A stretch of 64,000 nt of DNA from Arcicella rigui (GTDB lineage Bacteria > Bacteroidota > Bacteroidia > Cytophagales > Spirosomataceae): NCBI RefSeq assembly GCF_034929435.1, contig NZ_JAYFUM010000004.1:53117-117116 (forward strand), read 5' to 3'. The position numbers and the translations under genes are program-made. Under the pieces are notes generated by a model that had not been told where the DNA came from, searched no databases, and saw only the letters and a program-made list of their open reading frames with translations. Positions 43,673 through 51,723 of the stretch are shown here, in pieces. How positions within the stretch are numbered: position 1 is the first letter of the stretch; every line of letters starts with the position of its first letter.

Positions 43673-43805
43673 AGTCGCTCAACATCAAGGAATATTATAA
43701 ATATTACTGTTTTACTTACCATTTTTACTGGTATTAGATTTATGCTTGTAAATCTTTGATATATTTCGACAAGTATTCAAAAATTAAGTACAAACAGCCA
43801 TTGCC

Positions 43806-44690
43806 ATGATAGTATATGATTCCGTAAAACAGTACAGCCAAATGTTCAACAATACAACCTTACATCCATTGATTAGTTTGGTTGAATTGGATAAATCTGA
43901 AATGCTTCAAAGAAGTAAATTTTCAATGGGCATTTATGCGATTATTATCAAAAAAGGTAATTGTGGAGAGCTTCGCTATGGCAATACTTATTACGATTAC
44001 GACGACGGCACAATTGTATTTTTTGCTCCCGGACAAGTCATCACCAACGAACCCGAAGGCGAGTGGCATCAGCCTTTTGGTACGGCATTGGTTTTTCACC
44101 CCGATTTAATCAAAGGCACAAGTTTGGGCAAGCAAATTCATGAGTATAACTACTTTAGTTATCAATCGCACGAAGCTTTGCACGTTTCTGAGCGAGAAAA
44201 AGAAATCATTCACAACTGTTTTGCCAACATTACGGCAGAGATTAGTCAAAACCTTGATAAACACAGCAAAAAGCTCATTGTTGCCAATCTTGAATTATTG
44301 TTAAAATACTTTTTGCGGTTTTACGACCGCCAGTTTATCACCCGTGAAGAAGTCAACAAAGGCATCATTGAACAATTTGAGCAACACTTGAACGACTATC
44401 TTTTTGGGCAGGAACTCGCTACGATGGGTTTACCTTCAGTGGCATATTTTGCGGACAAATTACATCTTTCGGCTAATTACTTTGGTGATTTAATCAAGAA
44501 AGAAACAGGCAAAACAGCCTTAGAGTACATCCAACTCAAACTTATCGACCTTGCCAAAGAACGAGTATTAGACACCTCAAAGTCACTGAGTGAAATATCG
44601 TATCAATTAGGCTTTAAATATCCACAGCATTTTACACGCTTTTTCAAGCAAAAAGTAGGTATTACGCCACTGGAATATAGGTTAAATTAG
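43806..44690 (+). CDS. AraC-family transcriptional regulator
   Basis: A 294-residue transcription factor. The N-terminal half is a cupin-like sensor (residues about 15-110, with YYDYDDGTIVFFAPGQVI). The C-terminal double helix-turn-helix is typical: VAYFADKLHLSANYFGDLIKKETGKTALEYIQ, then SLSEISYQLGFKYPQHFTRFFKQKVGITPLEYR. It diverges from the barrel-hydroxylase operon and precedes an acetyltransferase gene, so it may control either. The effector is unknown. Confidence 0.93.
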   Translation: MIVYDSVKQYSQMFNNTTLHPLISLVELDKSEMLQRSKFSMGIYAIIIKKGNCGELRYGNTYYDYDDGTIVFFAPGQVITNEPEGEWHQPFGTALVFHPDLIKGTSLGKQIHEYNYFSYQSHEALHVSEREKEIIHNCFANITAEISQNLDKHSKKLIVANLELLLKYFLRFYDRQFITREEVNKGIIEQFEQHLNDYLFGQELATMGLPSVAYFADKLHLSANYFGDLIKKETGKTALEYIQLKLIDLAKERVLDTSKSLSEISYQLGFKYPQHFTRFFKQKVGITPLEYRLN

Positions 44691-44765
44691 TTGAAAAATA
44701 GCAGAGATAAGCGTAAAACTATATCAGTAAATTCCCCAAATCAATTAGCTAAAAGTACATTACTC

Positions 44766-45329
44766 ATGAATAACCAAAATATTTTTCAAAGAATGCGGGC
44801 TGGCGAACCCATCAAAAAAGATGATAAAGAGTATGATACCTTTATGGAGGCGGTTGCTCGAACAATCCGTTTATGTTCAGAAATGAATGCGTCGGCAACA
44901 GATGTAAATCAAGTAAGAACAAAACTGAGCGAAATCATTGGCGAAGCGATTGATGAGAGTACTGCTATTTTTCCGCCATTTTATACCAATTTTGGCAGGT
45001 TTATCAAGTTGGGGAAAAATGTTTTTATCAATCACGCTTGTTCTTTTTTAGATTTAGGCGGCATCACCATAGAAGACGACGTAATGCTTGGACCAAGAGT
45101 AAACCTTACTTCGGAAAACCATCCTTTAGACCCCAAAGACAGAAAAACGGTTATTTTACAGCCCATTCTCATTAAAAGAAACGCTTGGATTGGGGCAAAC
45201 GCCACCATTTTGTCAGGCGTAACCATCGGCGAAAATGCCATTGTAGCCGCTGGTGCGGTAGTTAGGAAAGATGTACCTGCCAATTGTGTAGTGGCTGGTG
45301 TTCCTGCTAAAATTGTTAAGGAAATTTAG
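44766..45329 (+). CDS. Maltose/galactoside O-acetyltransferase-like protein
   Basis: A 187-residue acetyl-CoA-dependent acetyltransferase with left-handed beta-helix hexapeptide repeats in the second half (FGRFIKLGKNVFINHACSFLDLGGITIEDDVMLGP, then RNAWIGANATILSGVTIGENAIVAAGAVV). The N-terminal MAC-type helix (FQRMRAGEPIKKDDKEY) and the HPLD motif with the catalytic His (SENHPLDPKDR) point to the LacA/Maa group. A frame beginning at a TTG at 44691 exists, but ATG at 44766 (MNNQNIFQRMRAG) fits the family. It follows the AraC gene after 75 bases. Confidence 0.9.
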   Translation: MNNQNIFQRMRAGEPIKKDDKEYDTFMEAVARTIRLCSEMNASATDVNQVRTKLSEIIGEAIDESTAIFPPFYTNFGRFIKLGKNVFINHACSFLDLGGITIEDDVMLGPRVNLTSENHPLDPKDRKTVILQPILIKRNAWIGANATILSGVTIGENAIVAAGAVVRKDVPANCVVAGVPAKIVKEI

Positions 45330-45520
45330 GGGTAAATAATTATTTAAAGTGAGTATAGAATGGAAATAGTTTTGAAACCTATTTTAATACAATCCCTTCG
45401 GCATCAATTGAAAGATGGTTTAATATATTTTAATTGCCTTATTACCAATAGAAGCCAAGTCTAAAATTAAAATCTACCAAAGTAATACTCTTCAAAATTA
45501 TCACTTCTAAAAACAAAAAA

Positions 45521-45543
45521 CCCTTTCCTACAAGAGAAAAGGG
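45521..45543. terminator. Bidirectional terminator after the acetyltransferase gene
   Basis: CCCTTT-C paired with G-AAAGGG around a short loop, preceded by an A-run on the plus strand that becomes a T-run for the minus-strand gene. It lies in the 303-base gap between convergent genes; the rest of the gap is AT-rich with no gene. Confidence 0.65.
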
Positions 45544-45632
45544 CTATAGTTACAACAGGTTATTGATAAGGGTAAAGCTGTTGGTATTGTTTGAGTATTT
45601 TGTCCAATGAATAATTTTATTGTACAATTTAC

Positions 45633-46493
45633 TTAAAAATCTCCAAATTCATCTACCAAATATTTTTGTACAATAGAAATATCGCCTTTTGACGTAAGGT
45701 CAGGTACGTTTTCTTCTACGGGTACAGTAATTACTTTTTTCTGATGTTCTCTTGCCAATTTCATTACAGCACTTGGCAATTCACGTTCGTTTCTGACTGG
45801 ATTAAACGGCTCTTTGGTTACATATTCAAGAATATCATCGTAAAAGAAATGGAAAACATTCATATTTACGCCAATCTTTCCGTTTTTATCTCTGGCAGAT
45901 TCTATTTGTTCATCGTTTGGTTTTTCGATAATTTCTACCAAATATCCTTCTTCATCAGCCTTGATTACGGCAAATGCTTTTACTCTTTCTGGTTCTACGC
46001 CCAAAGCGATACTTTCATAAGAAACCACTGCATTGGGTACAGGACAATCTTTTAGCAAAGTAAGTACTTTTACAGAGTATAAATTATCTGAATTACAAAC
46101 GGTAAATCTTTCTCCTTTCCATTCTGGCGTTTGGTCTAATGCTTGTTGGATGGCATCAGCAGTACCAGCAGGTTTTTCACGGTCTGGAGCGATTTGTTGC
46201 GTAGCATATCTAAAAGTAAGTCCCCAAGCTTTATTTTCGGCTACCAATTGGTCATAATAAGGTTTAGTAACGTTATCTTTTGGGTTTTTTAAAATCAATA
46301 CTTCGGTATAACCTGCACGATGAGCGTTATAAATTAAATAATCCATAAACGGGCGACCATCTTTTCCTACACCAATCATTCCTTTCGGAAGTGTATTTGC
46401 TTGTTCAACTAATGTAGCATCTAATGTTTCAGTGCCTTCTGCCTTTTTCATTCTTGACGACATTCCGCCCGCCATGATTAATAATTTTGCCAT
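45633..46493 (-). CDS. Sugar-phosphate nucleotidyltransferase
   Basis: A 286-residue GT-A-fold NTP transferase that would join a sugar 1-phosphate to a nucleoside triphosphate. The signature starts MAKLLIMAGGMSSRMKKAEG, a variant of the GGxGxRL loop, then TLPKGMIGVGKDGRPFMDYLI with the Lys and CNSDNLYS, the metal-binding Asp. Specific sugar and nucleotide are not evident. It is 25 bases downstream of a GHMP sugar kinase, so the pair likely makes a nucleotide sugar by salvage: kinase first, then this enzyme. Confidence 0.88.
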   Translation of the reverse strand: MAKLLIMAGGMSSRMKKAEGTETLDATLVEQANTLPKGMIGVGKDGRPFMDYLIYNAHRAGYTEVLILKNPKDNVTKPYYDQLVAENKAWGLTFRYATQQIAPDREKPAGTADAIQQALDQTPEWKGERFTVCNSDNLYSVKVLTLLKDCPVPNAVVSYESIALGVEPERVKAFAVIKADEEGYLVEIIEKPNDEQIESARDKNGKIGVNMNVFHFFYDDILEYVTKEPFNPVRNERELPSAVMKLAREHQKKVITVPVEENVPDLTSKGDISIVQKYLVDEFGDF

Positions 46494-46518
46494 TTAAGAG
46501 TATTATTTTATAATTTGG

Positions 46519-47595
46519 TTAATTTTCTAAGCTCGTTCCCTTGTCGATTTGGATAATGTAAGCCTTGCCACCTTCTCTTTCGATACTTTTGGCGACTTCT
46601 TCGGTATTCTCTGGAGCATAGACAAACATACATCCACCACCACCTGAACCGTTTATTTTTCCTCCGTAAGCTCCAGCCTCTTTTGCGGCTGCTAACATTC
46701 GGTCGATTTTAGGAGTTGATATTTTTAATAAAGCCTGCAAATTTAACTGATGTTGTGCTAATAATTCACCAAACCTTTGATGATTCAAGTTTTCTGCCTT
46801 CAACAAAGCTAATGCTTCTATCAAAATATCTCTATTATCAATATTGGCTTTGATTAAATCTAACTCATCTTTGCTAATTAAAGCTTCAAATTCTTTTATG
46901 TCACTTTCCTGAACACTAAAGAGTGAAAAATCTGGATAAGCCTTTTTAATTTTCTCAACCGCCTCTAATACTCCATATTTTACTCTTTTCAGAATCCCGA
47001 CTGTATCTTTTGGTTCTAAAGAATCGCCCAGTACAAAACTCCCAAAATTAGGTTTTAGTGTTTCTACCAAAATTTTTGGGGTCGATTCCAGATAGATAAC
47101 ATTCCCTACGGCGGTGGAATAATGGTCCATCATCCCTCCTGCTTCTTTAAATTCCACTACTTCGGCTCTGTAAGCAATTTCGGCTATTTCTTTTTCAGAA
47201 AGTGGCTTTGGTTCATCAGCCATTCTTGATAAGAAATGAATCCAATTTGCCAACAAGGCAGAGGAACTTGAAGTACCCGAATTGATAGGAATATTGCCTT
47301 CAACAGTACATTCTAAGCCTTTTTTGAAAGTATAACCTTCTCTTTGTAAGATATTTAGAGCCGAACGAAAGTAATCTCTTTTATGTAAATATTCCAGTTC
47401 GGGATAAATCTCAAAACTTTCTTGAGATTGTATATCAGGTAAATGTATTACTGCCTTTCCATCGTTTCTATTTAGTCCAGTAATGTTTACTCTTCTCGAA
47501 ATTGCTGCTGCAATTACTGGTAGCCCTAAATAATCTTGATGCTCACCAAAGAGACAAATTCTCCCCGGCGTTGATACTTTAATCGTATTACTCAT
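46519..47595 (-). CDS. GHMP-family sugar kinase
   Basis: A 358-residue cytoplasmic kinase that phosphorylates the anomeric hydroxyl of a sugar. The three GHMP motifs are present: TPGRICLFGEHQDYLGLPVI near residue 10, INSGTSSSSALLANW near 107 and NGSGGGGCMFVYA near 315. The EHQDY segment is close to the galactokinase and arabinokinase type. The substrate is unknown; a nucleotidyltransferase gene follows after 25 bases. A GH109 glycosidase is encoded upstream on the same strand, and GalNAc-related sugars are one possibility, which is only inference. Confidence 0.88.
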   Translation of the reverse strand: MSNTIKVSTPGRICLFGEHQDYLGLPVIAAAISRRVNITGLNRNDGKAVIHLPDIQSQESFEIYPELEYLHKRDYFRSALNILQREGYTFKKGLECTVEGNIPINSGTSSSSALLANWIHFLSRMADEPKPLSEKEIAEIAYRAEVVEFKEAGGMMDHYSTAVGNVIYLESTPKILVETLKPNFGSFVLGDSLEPKDTVGILKRVKYGVLEAVEKIKKAYPDFSLFSVQESDIKEFEALISKDELDLIKANIDNRDILIEALALLKAENLNHQRFGELLAQHQLNLQALLKISTPKIDRMLAAAKEAGAYGGKINGSGGGGCMFVYAPENTEEVAKSIEREGGKAYIIQIDKGTSLEN

Positions 47596-47618
47596 TGATG
47601 GTCGGTAATTAATTACTG

Positions 47619-47626
47619 CAAAAATA
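47619..47626 (-). promoter_or_regulatory. -7 box for the kinase/nucleotidyltransferase operon
   Basis: CAAAAATA on the plus strand is TATTTTTG on the minus strand, a TAnnTTTG match 23 bases before the kinase ATG. Confidence 0.5.
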
Positions 47627-47632
47627 GTGAAT

Positions 47633-47830
47633 TGATTTGAAGATTTGTGAATTTGAAGATTTGAAAATATGATTTAATTTGAAGATCTGAGAATTTGAAG
47701 ATTTGAAAATATAATTTTATGAGCAAGTATATTGCATCATTTTCAAATTGATTATCAAATTTTCAAATCACCACACTTTCAAATTGATCATCAAATCTTC
47801 AAATTTTCAAATCACCAAATTTTCAATCAA
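47633..47830. repeat. Low-complexity inverted repeat between GH109 and the sugar kinase
   Basis: The left half repeats GAAGATTTGAAAAT and GAATTTGAAGATTTG words; the right half holds their complements, CAAATCTTCAAATTTTC. Together they form a long imperfect inverted repeat of about 80 bases per arm. No gene is present. Confidence 0.75.
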
Positions 47831-47838
47831 ATTGAAAT

Positions 47839-49191
47839 CTAATATTCATCCGTAAGTCCAAAGATTCGTTTATTAGTTTTCCATTTTCCTCTGGTAAAGT
47901 CTGGTATTTCAACAGATGCTGAGTTTTTGGCAATTGATAGCTCAGAAAGTGGACTGATGGCTGACCAAACTGCGGCATCATAGACATCAATCGGAGGAGC
48001 AACTTTTCTTTTGATAGATTCTACGAAAGCTCTTAATACAAAATAGTCAATTCCACCATGACCTGCATTTTCTGCATCTTTGGCGTGGGTTTTCCAGAGT
48101 GGATGGTCGTACTTATCTTGATATTCTTTGAAAGGCTCCCAGCGGTCGTGGTTTTTTGAAAGACTTTCCAAATAAATTGATTTGTTATCTTCTGTCCAAA
48201 GTCCTTCTGTGCCTTGTACTCTAAAACCTAAAGAGTATGGACGAGGTAAATTGGTATCATGTGTAATCAAAATTGTTTCACCATTGGCACATTTAATTAC
48301 TGTGGTCACCACATCGCCCAATTTGAATTTTACTTTCGCATTTGGATGGTCAGCACCACCTTTTTTTACGATATAATCATGCAAACCTCTTGCTTTTGTA
48401 GCCGTTGAAGTGAGCGAAACAAATCTATTTCCTCGGTTAATATCAATCATTTCAGCTACGGGGCCTAATCCATGCGTTGGATACACGTCGCCATTTCTAT
48501 CAATAGAGTGTTGAGTACGCCATTTGGCTTCTGAGAAACCTTTTGCTCCAAATTCAACACCACCACCATAAGCTTGTTTGCCATCATTGAATTTTACGCC
48601 ACGCAAATCGTGCTGATAACCGCATTGTAAGTGAATTAATTCTCCGAAAAGATTCTGACGAACCATGTTCAACACCGCCAACACATCACGGCGATAACAT
48701 ACGTTTTCAAGAATCATACAATGCGAACCTGTTTTTTCATAAGTATTTACCAAATCCCAAGATTCTTGTAAAGTAACCGTAGCCGATACTTCTACCCCCG
48801 CATACTTGCCAGCTTTCATGGTTGCGATAGACATTGGTACGTGCCATTCCCAAGGCGTAGCGATAATTATACCGTCTAAATCATCTCTTTTGACCATATT
48901 TTCAAAATCGTGGTCATTTTTTTGATAAACGGCAGGCTCTTTACGTCCTTTTTCTTTTATCATTTTCAAAGAAATCGCAATGGCGTCGGGGTCGATGTCA
49001 CAAATAGCATTGATTTCTACATCCTCACGGTACATAGCCATTTCTAAATGGTTTCTACCACGAAGACCAACGCCAATAAAACCAAGTCTTACTTTTTGTT
49101 CATCAGGTTTTGCACCGAAAATAATGTTAGGCATCGCAAATGCCGCCGTGCCAGCCAAAGCGGAGGTTTGAATAAACTTTCTTCTTTGCAT
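47839..49191 (-). CDS. GH109 family glycosidase, Tat-exported (Gfo/Idh/MocA fold)
   Basis: A 450-residue NAD-dependent glycoside hydrolase; characterised members remove terminal alpha-GalNAc. The twin-arginine signal MQRRKFIQTSALAGTAAFAMPN heads the protein, followed by the Rossmann motif GFIGVGLRGRNHLE near residue 40 and CDIDPDA. The GH109 core motif is clear: FGAKGFSEAKWRTQHSIDRNGDVYPTHGLGPVAEM near 220-250, with the catalytic His and Tyr. Length and Tat export match Bacteroidota GH109. It has its own promoter region upstream. Confidence 0.93.
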   Translation of the reverse strand: MQRRKFIQTSALAGTAAFAMPNIIFGAKPDEQKVRLGFIGVGLRGRNHLEMAMYREDVEINAICDIDPDAIAISLKMIKEKGRKEPAVYQKNDHDFENMVKRDDLDGIIIATPWEWHVPMSIATMKAGKYAGVEVSATVTLQESWDLVNTYEKTGSHCMILENVCYRRDVLAVLNMVRQNLFGELIHLQCGYQHDLRGVKFNDGKQAYGGGVEFGAKGFSEAKWRTQHSIDRNGDVYPTHGLGPVAEMIDINRGNRFVSLTSTATKARGLHDYIVKKGGADHPNAKVKFKLGDVVTTVIKCANGETILITHDTNLPRPYSLGFRVQGTEGLWTEDNKSIYLESLSKNHDRWEPFKEYQDKYDHPLWKTHAKDAENAGHGGIDYFVLRAFVESIKRKVAPPIDVYDAAVWSAISPLSELSIAKNSASVEIPDFTRGKWKTNKRIFGLTDEY

Positions 49192-49545
49192 TGTTTGTTT
49201 AGTTTGAAGATAACGTTAAATAGTAATGGTAAATCTAATTTTGAAGAACACAATTTGAACCCTTCATTTAAAAGAACTGTTGTACTCTAAGAAATAATTT
49301 CGAGAAAAATAATCATAAAATTCAGCAAACGAACGATGATTATTTGATTTTTTGTAGAAATTCTTGTTTTCTTTGATTATCGAATTACGGGAAACAAAGG
49401 AATTTTAACTTATATTACCGAAAATGTTCTCAATAAAATTTCTTTTTGTTTAATTATTGAGATAAAATACTAAACAAAAACAAACAATCTTAAAAGAATA
49501 TAAGTTTAAGTATTTGAATAAGAACTCGCTGATTTAGTTTAAGAG
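49192..49545. other. AT-rich intergenic region
   Basis: No gene, terminator or exact TAnnTTTG box is evident in this stretch, which separates divergent GH109 and queD. It should contain the promoters for both. Confidence 0.35.
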
Positions 49546-49658
49546 TGTTGCTGACAACCTTTCAGACGGCTTTTAAACTTTGAGACTAAATCCCGAATGA
49601 TTGTCTCGGCTTGGTTGTAATCACCAATCTCTTGTCTTTCAACCAAGAAGATTTTTTT
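49546..49658 (+). promoter_or_regulatory. Structured leader with terminator-like hairpin upstream of queD
   Basis: Three hairpins follow one another: GTTG-CTGA-CAAC (49546-49557), GAGAC/GTCTC (49582-49607) and CTTGGTTG/CAACCAAG (49610-49647). The last is followed by T7 at 49652-49658, 22 bases before queD. This is the form of an attenuator. The sequence does not show the preQ1-I consensus. On the other strand the same bases read as an open frame of about 38 codons of protein-like composition without a good start, which may be the tail of a lost gene. Confidence 0.45.
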
Positions 49659-49679
49659 CAAATAAAATTTTAGGAAAGC

Positions 49680-50099
49680 ATGATGCCAAAAAAAGTGGCG
49701 GTATTTAGGAAAGAACACTTCAATGCTGCACACAGATTGAACAATCCGAATTGGTCGGATGAGAAGAACGAGCGTGTTTATGGAAAATGCAACAACTATA
49801 ATTATCACGGACATAACTACGATTTGGTGGTTCAAGTAACAGGCGAACTCGACCCCGAAACAGGTTATGTAATAGATATGAAAGTATTGGCTGAAATCAT
49901 AAAAGTAGAAATTCTTGATAGATTCGACCACAAAAACTTGAATTTAGACACAGAAGAATTTAAAGATTTGAACCCTTCTGCCGAAAACATTGCCATTGTC
50001 ATTTATGACATATTAAGAAACAAAATCAATTCAACATTTGACCTTAAAATTAGACTGTATGAAACCGAACGAAACTTTGTTGAATACCCTGTTAGTTGA
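49680..50099 (+). CDS. queD: 6-carboxytetrahydropterin synthase / 6-pyruvoyltetrahydropterin synthase-like (QueD)
   Basis: A 139-residue zinc enzyme of the tunnelling-fold pterin synthases. Zinc ligands are visible as His in EHFNAAHRL and the pair in YHGHNYDL; the catalytic Cys is in YGKCNNYNYHGHNY, and DRFDHKNLN carries the family's Asp-His. QueD makes 6-carboxytetrahydropterin for queuosine; PTPS homologues make pyruvoyltetrahydropterin. Two adjacent ATGs (49680, 49683) are possible. It overlaps folE by 41 bases, an operon that performs the first two steps from GTP. Confidence 0.93.
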   Translation: MMPKKVAVFRKEHFNAAHRLNNPNWSDEKNERVYGKCNNYNYHGHNYDLVVQVTGELDPETGYVIDMKVLAEIIKVEILDRFDHKNLNLDTEEFKDLNPSAENIAIVIYDILRNKINSTFDLKIRLYETERNFVEYPVS

Positions 50100-50763
50100 T
50101 AACAATAATAAAATCAGGTTTACAGATGAAGAAATCGGGGATGAACATATCATGACGTCGGTGGAAACACCTATGCGTGAAGATGCTTTTGATATGAGTG
50201 ATGATGAAAAGATTGCTCAGATTGAATATCATTTCCGTCAGATAATGGAAACACTTGGACTTGATTTAAGGGATGATTCATTGAAAGGGACACCAAAAAG
50301 AGTAGCCAAAATGTATGTGCAAGAAATTTTCAGCGGATTGAATCCAAAGAATATGCCTTCGGTTGCCCTCTTTGAAAACAAGTACCAATACAATGAAATG
50401 TTGGTAGAAAAAAACATTTCTTTTTACTCTAATTGCGAACACCATTTTGTGCCAATTTTCGGGAAAGCTCACGTGGCTTATATCGCTAACGGACAAGTAA
50501 TTGGGCTTTCTAAATTAAACAGAATTGTACAACATTTTGCCAAACGACCACAAGTACAAGAGCGTTTGACGATGCAAATTGCCAAAGAAATTCAGAAACT
50601 TTTGGGTACTGAAGACGTTGCGGTGATGATTGATGCCAAACATCTTTGCGTGGCTTCTCGTGGTATTAAAGACGATACTTCTTCAACGGTGACCAGTTTT
50701 TACGGTGGCAAATTCCAAGAAGAAATTACAAGAAATGAGTTTTTGAAGTACATTTCATTATAA
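50059..50763 (+). CDS. folE: GTP cyclohydrolase I
   Basis: A 234-residue enzyme that converts GTP to 7,8-dihydroneopterin triphosphate, for folate, queuosine or pterin synthesis. Zinc and active-site motifs are complete: SNCEHHFVPIFGKAHVAYI near residue 123 and HLCVASRGIKDDTS near 195, with IGLSKLNRIV between. The first 45 residues are a variable acidic extension. I chose the ATG at 50059, which overlaps queD; a TTG 7 codons earlier is less likely. Tandem hairpin terminators follow. Confidence 0.96.
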   Translation: MKPNETLLNTLLVDNNNKIRFTDEEIGDEHIMTSVETPMREDAFDMSDDEKIAQIEYHFRQIMETLGLDLRDDSLKGTPKRVAKMYVQEIFSGLNPKNMPSVALFENKYQYNEMLVEKNISFYSNCEHHFVPIFGKAHVAYIANGQVIGLSKLNRIVQHFAKRPQVQERLTMQIAKEIQKLLGTEDVAVMIDAKHLCVASRGIKDDTSSTVTSFYGGKFQEEITRNEFLKYISL

Positions 50764-50772
50764 AAGAAAACG

Positions 50773-50853
50773 AAACTTTGTTTATCTTTTACAAACAAAG
50801 TTTAAACAAAAAATGACATCTAAGGTTAGATACTTTAGATGTCATTTTTTTTT
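50773..50853 (+). terminator. Two tandem hairpin terminators after folE
   Basis: First hairpin: perfect 11-bp stem AAACTTTGTTT / AAACAAAGTTT (50773-50803). Second: ATGACATCTAA / TTTAGATGTCAT type stem (50813-50845) followed by T8. Both lie between folE and the SDR gene. Confidence 0.88.
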
Positions 50854-50864
50854 ATAAGCAAATC

Positions 50865-51566
50865 ATGTCAAAAAATATATTAATTATCGGAGCAAGCTCT
50901 GGAATTGGCGAAGCCACCGCTCAAAATTTAATCAACAAAGGTTTTAATGTTTATACTGCTTCAAGAAATGAAGCGAAAGTATCGGCAATCAAACACTTCA
51001 CTTGGGATGCACAAAACGCAGATAATTCTGTTTTCAGCGAATTACCTGATACTTTAGACGGATTAGTGTATTGTCCCGGTACAATTAATTTAAAGCCATT
51101 TCAAAGACTTTCACAAGATGATTTTAAGAATGATTTTCAAATCAATGTCTTAGGAGCAGTTTCGGTCATTCAGGCTGTTTTACCCAAATTGAAAAAAAGT
51201 AGCAGTGCTTCAGTGGTTTTGTACAGTACTGTTGCCGTAAAAATCGGGATGGGTTTTCATGCTTCGGTAGCGGCTTCAAAAGGAGCAATTGAAGGTTTGA
51301 CACGTTCATTGGCGGCAGAACTTGCTCCAAATAAAATTAGAGTAAACTGCATTGCACCGTCGTTGACAGAAACGCCTTTGGCAAAAAATCTGTTATCAAG
51401 CGATGAAAAGAAAGAAGCTTCAAACAAACGCCACCCGATAGGCAGATTTGGACAAGCCTCAGACATTGCAAACATGACCAGTTTTTTACTTTCAGACGAA
51501 GGTAGCTGGATGACAGGACAAATTTTAAACATTGATGGCGGTATGAGTTCCGTTAAAATGATGTAG
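50865..51566 (+). CDS. SDR family oxidoreductase lacking the usual catalytic Tyr
   Basis: A 233-residue short-chain dehydrogenase/reductase. The cofactor motif is IIGASSGIGEATAQNL near residue 6 and the Asn-Ala-Gly equivalent is VYCPGTIN. The catalytic Ser region is VVLYSTVAV, but the YxxxK motif reads VAASKGAIEGLTRSLAAELAP: Lys is kept and Tyr is replaced by Val. An SDR subgroup with this change exists. The C-terminus INIDGGMSSV is typical. Being near queD-folE it might reduce a pterin, but tandem terminators separate them and this is only a guess. Confidence 0.85.
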   Translation: MSKNILIIGASSGIGEATAQNLINKGFNVYTASRNEAKVSAIKHFTWDAQNADNSVFSELPDTLDGLVYCPGTINLKPFQRLSQDDFKNDFQINVLGAVSVIQAVLPKLKKSSSASVVLYSTVAVKIGMGFHASVAASKGAIEGLTRSLAAELAPNKIRVNCIAPSLTETPLAKNLLSSDEKKEASNKRHPIGRFGQASDIANMTSFLLSDEGSWMTGQILNIDGGMSSVKMM

Positions 51567-51615
51567 CCATTACCCTTTTCTAAATATTACCAAATTAATT
51601 AAAATTTATGCTTTA

Positions 51616-51645
51616 CAGCACCAAAGTTTTTGTACTTTGGTGCTG
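51616..51645 (+). terminator. Terminator after the SDR gene
   Basis: Perfect 12-bp stem CAGCACCAAAGT / ACTTTGGTGCTG around a 6-base loop, followed by ATTTGTTTTTG. Confidence 0.85.
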
Positions 51646-51723
51646 ATTTGTTTTTGTACGAATCCGTTTATTTCTAAAATCTAAAAAACACTTGTACTTA
51701 TTCACATTAAACTCTATTCAATT

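Noticed and set aside
49539..49931. Open frame of 130 codons on the minus strand
   Set aside because: Most of it is antisense to queD and lacks protein-like order; only the last 38 codons look plausible, and they have no start codon of their own, so it is noted only as a possible relic.
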